Shown: positions 1 to 4,941 of the stretch, piece after piece
How positions within the stretch are numbered: the first letter of the stretch is position 1
How the letters are laid out: every line of letters begins with the position of its first letter
Assembly: GCA_902489925.1 (NCBI GenBank)
Contig: CABUBX010000138.1
Location: forward strand, 1 to 5,295
DNA: 5,295 nt
From: an uncultured Lachnospiraceae bacterium
GTDB lineage: Bacteria > Bacillota > Clostridia > Lachnospirales > Lachnospiraceae
Direction: 5' to 3'
The notes under the pieces: model-generated
What the model was told of the DNA's origin: nothing
What the model saw: the letters and a program-made list of their open reading frames with translations, nothing else
Databases searched by the model: none
Position numbers and translations under genes: made by a program

Positions 1-293
1 ATCGCTGCAATCTCCCCCGGCTTCTCAATCGCCGGACCGCTTGTGATTTTTAAATGCACATTCATCTCATTGGCTATAATCATCGCAAGTGTTGTCTTGC
101 CAAGTCCCGGAGGGCCGTAAAAAAGCACATGGTCTAGCGGCTCATCTCTTTGCTTTGCCGCCTCTATATAAATCTTTAACTTATCCTTAACGCCTGTCTG
201 TCCGATATAATCCTTTAAAAGCTTCGGACGCAAATGGTTTTCAATGCCGATGTCTTCTTCCATCAGCTCGGTTGTGATTACTCTCTTGTTCAT
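1..293 (-). CDS. ruvB: Holliday junction branch migration ATPase RuvB, N-terminal part (runs off left edge)
   Basis: RuvB is the AAA+ motor that, loaded by RuvA, drives branch migration of Holliday junctions in the cytoplasm during recombinational repair. The 97 complete codons visible carry the family's N-terminal signature: RPKLLKDYIGQ at residues 22-32, LDHVLFYGPPGLGKTT at 53-68 containing the Walker A motif (GPPGLGKT, 60-67), and ITSGPAIEKPGEIAA at 83-97. The full family protein is about 330-350 residues, so Walker B, the sensors and the DNA-binding winged helix lie outside the window. The ATG at 291-293 has GGAGG five bases upstream (299-303). The start lies 15 bp beyond the ruvA stop, so the two genes are almost certainly co-transcribed from the ruvA promoter. 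Nothing looks broken in the visible part. Identification is near certain. Confidence 0.97.
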   Translation of the reverse strand, partial: MNKRVITTELMEEDIGIENHLRPKLLKDYIGQTGVKDKLKIYIEAAKQRDEPLDHVLFYGPPGLGKTTLAMIIANEMNVHLKITSGPAIEKPGEIAA

Positions 294-308
294 AAAAGCC
301 TCCGTCTT

Positions 309-914
309 CTAAAAGGTCATTAGTTTCTTTAATGCCAGCTTTAATATCTCATCGGTTGACATGGAGTCATCCGCCTCACAAAGCTTTACAGCCTTCATCG
401 ACTCTGCCTGGCCATAACCCAAAGCCGTTAAGGCGAGGACAGCCTCATTGCGGTTATCCGAAATATCTGATGCAGGCATCCCTTTACTTCGCTTAATCTC
501 AAAAGCTTCCTCAAGACTCAGCTTGTCTTTAAGTTCAATAATAAGCTTCTGGGCAGTTTTTTGTCCGATGCCCGGCGCCTTTGAAATCGTCTTTATATCC
601 CCCGCCAAAACGGCAAATCTCAAATCATCCGGCGATATCGTCGATAAAATGCCAAGTGCCCCTTTAGGGCCAATGCCGTTGACTGTAATTAAAAGCTTAA
701 ATATATACAAATCCTCCTTGGACATAAAGCCGTAAAGGTTTAAAATATCTTCCTTGACATATAAGTAAGTATATATCTTAACTTCTGAACCTGCGCACGG
801 AATTTCATCAATCACTGTCGCCGGCACAAAGATTTCGTAGCCTATATGATTATTTTCAACGACAATATAATTCGGCTCAATTTCTGCGACTGTTCCCTTA
901 ATATATGAAATCAT
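309..914 (-). CDS. ruvA: Holliday junction DNA-binding protein RuvA
   Basis: RuvA binds the four-way junction as a tetramer or octamer and recruits RuvB rings for branch migration. The 201-residue product has the usual family length and three-domain plan. An N-terminal OB-fold spans about 1-63 (MISYIKGTV start, LYGF at 60-63) and includes the acidic pair E55-D56, which matches the acidic pin of E. coli RuvA. Two helix-hairpin-helix motifs follow, NGIGPKGAL at 79-87 and PGIGQKTAQ at 114-122, which contact the DNA backbone. A C-terminal domain at about 150-201 binds RuvB. The reading frame stays open upstream to 1166, but that extension would run through the divergent promoters into the neighbouring gene. 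The ATG at 912-914 is chosen because it has a good ribosome binding site and gives the conserved N-terminus. ruvB follows after 15 bp. No ruvC is visible here. Confidence 0.98.
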   Translation of the reverse strand: MISYIKGTVAEIEPNYIVVENNHIGYEIFVPATVIDEIPCAGSEVKIYTYLYVKEDILNLYGFMSKEDLYIFKLLITVNGIGPKGALGILSTISPDDLRFAVLAGDIKTISKAPGIGQKTAQKLIIELKDKLSLEEAFEIKRSKGMPASDISDNRNEAVLALTALGYGQAESMKAVKLCEADDSMSTDEILKLALKKLMTF

Positions 915-922
915 CTTCAATT

Positions 923-928
923 CTCCTT
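923..928 (-). promoter_or_regulatory. Ribosome binding site that fixes the ruvA start
   Basis: The minus strand reads AAGGAG here, eight bases before the ATG at 914. It decides between this start and the much longer open frame that reaches 1166. Confidence 0.85.
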
Positions 929-933
929 GTCTG

Positions 934-947
934 CAAACATCAGTTCT
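934..947 (-). promoter_or_regulatory. Candidate LexA (SOS) operator of ruvAB
   Basis: The minus strand reads AGAACTGATGTTTG. This fits the Gram-positive LexA/DinR box CGAACRNRYGTTYC/G: both half-sites (GAAC and GTTT, with Y allowed in the last position) are present with the correct four-base spacing. The mismatches are the outermost 5' base and the first R of the spacer. The site abuts the -10 box of the ruvA promoter and covers the expected transcription start, a typical repressor position. ruvAB is a known SOS target in many bacteria. Repression by LexA here is inferred from motif, position and gene identity. Confidence 0.65.
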
Positions 948-976
948 ATTATACATGAAAGCCCGCCTAAAGTAAA
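948..976 (-). promoter_or_regulatory. Sigma-A-type promoter of ruvAB
   Basis: On the minus strand, TTTACT (971-976; four of six matches to TTGACA) and a perfect TATAAT (948-953) are separated by 17 bp. The expected start of transcription is near 941, giving a leader of roughly 27 bases before the ruvA ATG, which is enough for the ribosome binding site and little else. The candidate LexA box lies immediately downstream of the -10. Confidence 0.75.
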
Positions 977-999
977 GCCGCACAAACACTTTTACTTTA
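968..999. repeat. 9-bp inverted repeat between the divergent promoters
   Basis: TAAAGTAAA (968-976) is the exact reverse complement of TTTACTTTA (991-999), with a 14-base centre. Each arm overlaps the -35 box of one promoter: 971-976 for ruvA and 996-1001 for the exonuclease gene. It may be a shared operator, or it may simply reflect two similar -35 regions placed back to back. Confidence 0.5.
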
Positions 1000-1024
1000 C
1001 CCCGAAGCCAAAAATAAGTATAAT
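996..1024 (+). promoter_or_regulatory. Sigma-A-type promoter of the YprB-like exonuclease gene
   Basis: TTTACC (996-1001; four of six matches to TTGACA) and a perfect TATAAT (1019-1024) are separated by 17 bp. Transcription would begin near 1031, leaving a leader of about 32 bases. A ribosome binding site, AAGGA (1051-1055), lies seven bases before the ATG at 1063. The promoter is back to back with that of ruvAB. Confidence 0.75.
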
Positions 1025-1062
1025 AAAAATACCCACCCCCTAAACAAAGAAAGGAAATTCTT

Positions 1063-2118
1063 ATGCTTACATACAAACAGCAAATCACCGCCGACTGCGG
1101 TGACATCATTTTACCGAAAAAAACAATGTTTTTTGATATAGAAACAACCGGATTTTCTCCGGACACAACCCATCTTTATATGATTGGCTGCTGTCTCTAT
1201 GAGGACGACGGCTGGCAGCTCATTCAATGGTTTGATGATACACAAACTTTTGAGGGCGAAGCTGCCCTCCTATCCGCCTTCTCATCCGCGGCAAAAAAAG
1301 CTGAACACTGTATCTCTTTTAACGGTCAAACTTTCGACTTCCCTTACATAAAAAAGAAGGCGGCAGTTCACAATATGTCCGACCCGCTTTCTCACCTTGG
1401 CCACACGGACCTTTACCGCAGCTTAAAGCCATACAGGGATTTATTTAAAACGCCTGATTTCAAACAAAAATCTGTGGAAGCCTTCCTTGGACTGCACAGA
1501 AAAGATACCTACAGCGGCAAAGAGCTTATTCACGTTTACCACAACTATATCCGATGCCGTGACGATGCAATGCTGTCATGCCTTATGCTTCACAATTTTG
1601 AAGATGTCCGCGGAATGTTTGATTTACTTCCAATGATGGCTTACCTCAATTTTTTTAACGGCGAATTTACCGTTACTGACAAAAATTGCGCCGGTGATGA
1701 TTATTTCATCACCTTAAAGCTTCAGCATTTTATTCAAATACCGGTGACAGCGCACACGGCTCTTTGCAGCTTTTCATTAAGTGCCTACACGGCTCAGTTA
1801 ATCATTCACGGCTTTGAAGGACAACTCAAATACTTTTATGAAAATTATAAAGATTACGAATACTTGACTTTAGAGGATGAAGCCATTCACAAAAGTGTTG
1901 CCGCTTTTGTTGACAAAAAATTCCGGCAGAAAGCAACCCGTCAAAACTGCTACACAAAAAAGACGGATTACTTCCTGCCGGAAGCCGATACATTATTCAC
2001 ACCGGTGTTTAAATACAGCTGCGAGGATAAGCAGCTATGGTTTCCCGCCTCTGTCTTAGATAACGAAGAAAACCTCATCACTTATGCCCATCATCTGATT
2101 GCTTCTTATGGAAAATAG
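1063..2118 (+). CDS. YprB-like RNase H-fold (DEDD) 3'-5' exonuclease family protein
   Basis: This 351-residue protein belongs to the RNase H-like exonuclease family typified by B. subtilis YprB (RNase_H_2 type). The metal-binding acidic residues of a DEDD nuclease are all visible: D25 and E27 in FFDIETTGF, D92 in ISFNGQTFDFPYI (84-96), and D181 in HNFEDV (177-182). H177, four residues before D181, sits where DEDDy enzymes place a tyrosine and could be the general base. HTDLYRSLKPYRDLF (114-128) is a further family segment. Residues 190-351 form a C-terminal part with no motif I can name; it contains YLTLEDEAIHKSVA and a CYTKK segment that I recall from clostridial homologues. No signal peptide or membrane segment is seen, so it should be cytosolic. 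The substrate, DNA or RNA, is unknown. It is transcribed divergently from ruvAB and its 3' end overlaps the next gene by 41 bp, tail to tail. Confidence 0.88.
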   Translation: MLTYKQQITADCGDIILPKKTMFFDIETTGFSPDTTHLYMIGCCLYEDDGWQLIQWFDDTQTFEGEAALLSAFSSAAKKAEHCISFNGQTFDFPYIKKKAAVHNMSDPLSHLGHTDLYRSLKPYRDLFKTPDFKQKSVEAFLGLHRKDTYSGKELIHVYHNYIRCRDDAMLSCLMLHNFEDVRGMFDLLPMMAYLNFFNGEFTVTDKNCAGDDYFITLKLQHFIQIPVTAHTALCSFSLSAYTAQLIIHGFEGQLKYFYENYKDYEYLTLEDEAIHKSVAAFVDKKFRQKATRQNCYTKKTDYFLPEADTLFTPVFKYSCEDKQLWFPASVLDNEENLITYAHHLIASYGK

Positions 2119-2896
2119 CCTTTGGATTCACTTTTGGGACTGCCTTTTGCTTTTGTTTTTCATTAAAAGCCTTAATAATATCTGCCGCTGTCACAACTGC
2201 CATAGGGATTGTCTCATCATCGAGACCTTCCCTTTCTGTCTCGGCCTTTCGATGCTCGATTTCCCTCATAAAGGCTTTTTTTCTGGCATTTCTCGTATAA
2301 TCATCCATAAATTCCCTGTAATTATCCGTAAATACCCAAGGCGCCAAACTGATAATCGCCTGATAAGCTTCATCCATGACAACTGCCGCTTCACCCTTAA
2401 TCACACAAACAACAGGGGCAAAGCTTCTATCAGCAATTACAAGACGATAGCTGTCCGGCTTATCCGGGCTTTCGGCATATACAGCCTTTCCATAGCAGGC
2501 AGTCAAATCTTCAATGCGCCATATATGGACAAACGCCCGAAAATATCTGGCATAAACTAAAATAAAATGATTTGTAATCACTAATCTATGTCCGAAAAAC
2601 ATCGTCGTTTCATCACTGAGCTCTTTAAAAAACAATTGACGTTCTTCCGAATCAAGATGTACAAACATCTTTTTATCCATGTAAAACGCACGGATAATAA
2701 ATATAATTCCTGTGGCAATAATAAAGCCGCTGGCGACAATCCCGAGAATATATGCCAGATGACTTTCAGCCAAATATGCAGACAACATTTCCTCAACAAT
2801 GCCATACAAAATACTGCCGCCAATAAAAATCGCCGCCACACCAACTGTCAAATGCTCAAGATAACTGCGCATACGTATGCTGTTAAATACATTCAC
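2078..2896 (-). CDS. Uncharacterised two-TM membrane protein with cytosolic C-terminal domain
   Basis: I do not recognise a named family for this 272-residue protein. Two hydrophobic segments, about 16-34 and 47-70, are joined by a short acidic loop (E35, E36, E44). Basic residues lie before the first (R8, R10) and after the second (R69, K75, K76), which predicts both ends in the cytoplasm. Residues 80-195 alternate short hydrophobic strands with polar turns (RLVITNHFILVYARYF, HIWRIEDL, SYRLVIADRSF) and end in a helical stretch. This pattern resembles bacterial PH-like domains, but that is inference. Residues 200-272 are highly charged, probably helical or disordered, ending in a Lys-rich tail. 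The start codon is GTG, supported by a full AAGGAGG; the ATG at residue 9 lacks such a site. The gene follows the rpsA terminator and I found no convincing promoter of its own. Its 3' end overlaps the exonuclease gene on the opposite strand. It is a real gene with unknown function. Confidence 0.82.
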   Translation of the reverse strand: MNVFNSIRMRSYLEHLTVGVAAIFIGGSILYGIVEEMLSAYLAESHLAYILGIVASGFIIATGIIFIIRAFYMDKKMFVHLDSEERQLFFKELSDETTMFFGHRLVITNHFILVYARYFRAFVHIWRIEDLTACYGKAVYAESPDKPDSYRLVIADRSFAPVVCVIKGEAAVVMDEAYQAIISLAPWVFTDNYREFMDDYTRNARKKAFMREIEHRKAETEREGLDDETIPMAVVTAADIIKAFNEKQKQKAVPKVNPKAIFHKKQSDDGHK

Positions 2897-2903
2897 GCCA
2901 AAT

Positions 2904-2910
2904 CCTCCTT
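2904..2910 (-). promoter_or_regulatory. Strong ribosome binding site fixing a GTG start
   Basis: The minus strand carries AAGGAGG, fully complementary to the usual 16S rRNA anti-Shine-Dalgarno end, seven bases before the GTG at 2896. It favours the GTG over the ATG eight codons further in. Confidence 0.85.
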
Positions 2911-2964
2911 ATTTGCCGCTGACGCAAGCCGAAAGCCGCGGCCGCATCTTGACAAAATCATCAC

Positions 2965-3004
2965 AAAAAAATACGGGACTGCTGTCTGATGAACAACAGT
3001 CCCG
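2965..3004 (-). terminator. Rho-independent terminator of the cmk-ispH-rpsA operon
   Basis: On the minus strand CGGGACTG (2997-3004) pairs perfectly with CAGTCCCG (2974-2981). After one mismatch the stem can extend by three more pairs (TGT/ACA), and the tip loop is about seven bases. The stem is followed by TATTTTTTT (2965-2973), a clear U-tract in RNA. It begins 28 bp past the rpsA stop and lies upstream of the two-TM gene, so that gene is either fed by read-through or has a promoter I could not identify. Confidence 0.93.
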
Positions 3005-3026
3005 ACCAGCTTTCATAAAATCTGGT
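3005..3026 (-). other. Small hairpin between the rpsA stop and the terminator
   Basis: ACCAG (3005-3009) pairs with CTGGT (3022-3026). After one mismatch three more A-T pairs form, leaving a four-base loop. It ends exactly where the terminator hairpin begins, so the operon mRNA would finish in two adjoining hairpins. It has no U-tract of its own and may protect the 3' end or be incidental. Confidence 0.4.
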
Positions 3027-3031
3027 AAATA

Positions 3032-4114
3032 TTATTCTTCTGTAGCTTCTTCCTCAGTCTTATCAGACTCAAGCGCCTTAATGCTTAAACTAATCTTCTT
3101 GTCAGCTTCGTTGAAGTCAACAACCTTTGCTGTAATCTTCTGACCAATCTTTAATGCATCTGCCGGTTTTTCAACATGATCTTTAGAAATCTGAGATACA
3201 TGTAAAAGCGCATCTACGCCCGGCTCTAATTCTACAAATGCACCGAAGTCTGTCATTCTTGCTACACAGCCTTCAACAACATTGCCGATAGCATACTTCT
3301 CAGCTGCGTTTAACCATGGGTTCTGGTCTTCGAATTTTAAGCTGAGTGCAATCTTCTCGCCCTGAATATCTTTGATTAATACTTTGATATCATCGCCAAC
3401 CTTTAAGAACTTCTTAGGGTTCTCAACACGGCCCCATGACATCTCTGAAATATGAAGAAGACCGTCAGCGCCGCCAAGGTCAATAAATGCACCAAAATCT
3501 GTCACATTCTTAACTTTGCCTTCAACAACCATACCAGCAGAAATTCTCTCAAATAATTCTTTCTGCTTCTGAGCTTTTTCAGCAACCAATAACTGCTTTC
3601 TGTCACCGATAATTCTTCTCTTTCTAGGGTTGAACTCTGTAATCACGAAAGAGATTTCCTGGTCAGCATACTTGCCAAGATTCTTCTCGTAAGTATCAGA
3701 TACAAGGCTTGCAGGAATAAATACTCTTGCTTCCTCAACAACAACTGATAAACCGCCATCTAAAACACTGGCAACCTTTGCTGTTAATACTTCTTTGTTC
3801 TCAAAAGCTTCTTCAAGGCGCTTATTGCCTTTTTCAGCAAGAAGACGTTTGTATGTCAATAATACCTGACCTTCGCCGTCATTAACTTTTAATACTTTAG
3901 CCTGCATTGTGTCACCAACGTTGATAACTGTTCTAAGGTCAAGGTTTGGTGTGTTTGAATACTCATTTCTTGAAATGATTCCGTCTGCCTTATAGCCTAT
4001 ATTTAAGATGATTTCATCTTCTTTAACATCGATAACGGTGCCTTCAACGACTTCTCCTGTTCTTATTGTTTTTAATGATGCCTCCAATAATTGTTCAAAA
4101 CTCATTTCTGACAT
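3032..4114 (-). CDS. rpsA: 30S ribosomal protein S1, four-S1-domain clostridial type
   Basis: This 360-residue protein contains four S1 RNA-binding (OB-fold) domains, at about 20-90, 107-174, 194-261 and 277-346. The third and fourth carry the classic signatures TDFGAFIDL with GLLHISEMSW, and TDFGAFVEL with ALLHVSQIS. The first two are more divergent, as expected for the ribosome-binding end of S1. S1 helps mRNA bind the 30S subunit; Gram-positive forms are shorter than the six-domain E. coli protein and their role in initiation is less clear. The C-terminus is an acidic tail (EEEATEE). The ATG at 4114 overlaps the end of ispH by 13 bp and has a good ribosome binding site ten bases upstream; an in-frame ATG at 4105 forms an ATGA with the ispH stop but lies too far from it. 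The strong terminator at 2965-3004 ends the transcript. An alternative label is simply an S1 RNA-binding domain protein. Confidence 0.93.
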   Translation of the reverse strand: MSEMSFEQLLEASLKTIRTGEVVEGTVIDVKEDEIILNIGYKADGIISRNEYSNTPNLDLRTVINVGDTMQAKVLKVNDGEGQVLLTYKRLLAEKGNKRLEEAFENKEVLTAKVASVLDGGLSVVVEEARVFIPASLVSDTYEKNLGKYADQEISFVITEFNPRKRRIIGDRKQLLVAEKAQKQKELFERISAGMVVEGKVKNVTDFGAFIDLGGADGLLHISEMSWGRVENPKKFLKVGDDIKVLIKDIQGEKIALSLKFEDQNPWLNAAEKYAIGNVVEGCVARMTDFGAFVELEPGVDALLHVSQISKDHVEKPADALKIGQKITAKVVDFNEADKKISLSIKALESDKTEEEATEE

Positions 4115-4941
4115 GCTTTATGAACCTCCTCGATAATATTATTTGGGGTCGATGCCCCTGCTGTAATACCTACATTATCTACAGATTCCAATTTAGAGAA
4201 ATCTAAGTCACCAAGTGCCTGTATATAGTAAGTATTTTCACATTCTTCTTTACTTATTTCATAAAGTTTTTGTGTGTTTGAGCTGTTCCGTCCGCCAATG
4301 ACAATCATGGCATCCACAGAACCCGCGATATGCTTTGCTTCTGACTGTCTTTCCTCAGTTGCATTGCATATCGTATTTAAACATAATATATCATAACCTT
4401 TTTTTGAAAGAATTTCAACTAATTCTTGAAATTTCTTGTAATTAAATGTCGTCTGTGACACAATACAAAGTTTTTCAGACCGTTTCGGCATAAAATTTTC
4501 GGCTTGCTGCCTGTTTTCAATCACTGTCGGCGCTTCTTTGCACCATCCGCAAATTGCCTGAACCTCCGGATGCTTCGCATCACCGATAATTATAATTTCC
4601 CTGCCTTCATTGCCTTTTTCCTCAACAATATGGTGTATTTTCTTTACGAAAGGGCATGTTGCATCAATAACCTTCACACCTTTTGCGGCAATCGCTTCAT
4701 AAGTTGCCCTTGACACACCGTGAGAGCGCAAAACAACTGTCACATCCCCGCCATTCGGAATTGCTTCAATCGTGTCCGCGACCTGTACACCCTGACGTGC
4801 CAAATCTTCCACAACAGCTTCATTATGAATAATCGGTCCGTATGTATAAACACGGCCGTTTCCGGCAGCTTTGTAGGCCATGTCCACCGCCCGTTTTACA
4901 CCGGGACAAAATCCGGCTGTCTTCGCAAGCGTTACCTTCAT
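4102..4941 (-). CDS. ispH: 4-hydroxy-3-methylbut-2-enyl diphosphate reductase IspH (LytB)
   Basis: IspH is the [4Fe-4S] enzyme that completes the MEP pathway in the cytosol, reducing HMBPP to isopentenyl and dimethylallyl diphosphate. The 279-residue length fits the compact bacterial form. The three cluster cysteines are present: C12 in GFCPGV, C96 in DATCPFV and C192 in NTICNAT. The substrate-binding residues also appear, by position relative to the E. coli enzyme: H39, H74 (RSHG), H124 and E126 (KHPE), T164/T165 (SQTTF), S220-S221-N222 (NSSNTQKL) and S264 (GASTP). The ATG at 4941 overlaps the cmk stop as ATGA and has AGAGAGGG (4949-4956) seven bases upstream. Its own 3' end overlaps rpsA by 13 bp. 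In some clostridia IspH and S1 are encoded as one fused protein; here they are in different frames. Confidence 0.97.
   Translation of the reverse strand: MKVTLAKTAGFCPGVKRAVDMAYKAAGNGRVYTYGPIIHNEAVVEDLARQGVQVADTIEAIPNGGDVTVVLRSHGVSRATYEAIAAKGVKVIDATCPFVKKIHHIVEEKGNEGREIIIIGDAKHPEVQAICGWCKEAPTVIENRQQAENFMPKRSEKLCIVSQTTFNYKKFQELVEILSKKGYDILCLNTICNATEERQSEAKHIAGSVDAMIVIGGRNSSNTQKLYEISKEECENTYYIQALGDLDFSKLESVDNVGITAGASTPNNIIEEVHKACQK
4125..4130 (-). promoter_or_regulatory. Ribosome binding site of rpsA inside ispH
   Basis: The minus strand reads AGGAGG within the last codons of ispH, ten bases before the ATG at 4114 and nineteen before the ATG at 4105. It supports the upstream start, and separate initiation of rpsA rather than read-through from ispH. 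Confidence 0.8.

Noticed and set aside
915..1166. N-terminal extension of the ruvA frame by 84 residues
   Set aside because: It crosses both divergent promoters, the LexA box and the start of the neighbouring gene. The ATG at 914 has a good ribosome binding site and gives the conserved RuvA N-terminus and normal length.
2099..2560. 153-residue plus-strand frame opposite the membrane-protein gene
   Set aside because: It has no ribosome binding site and no family resemblance, and it is antisense to a better-supported gene with a strong ribosome binding site and clear membrane segments.
2938..2945. GCGGCCGC palindrome in the GC-rich spacer as a regulatory or repeat element
   Set aside because: There is no second copy in the window and no neighbouring symmetry; it is noted only as compositionally unusual.
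2588..2989. 133-residue plus-strand frame running into the terminator
   Set aside because: It is antisense to the membrane-protein gene, has a composition typical of a shadow frame, and has no start signal.
4163..4191. Possible internal promoter for rpsA inside ispH (TTGGAA, 17 bp, TATTAC on the minus strand)
   Set aside because: Each hexamer matches only four of six bases and such matches are common by chance in AT-rich coding DNA; it would need 5'-end mapping.
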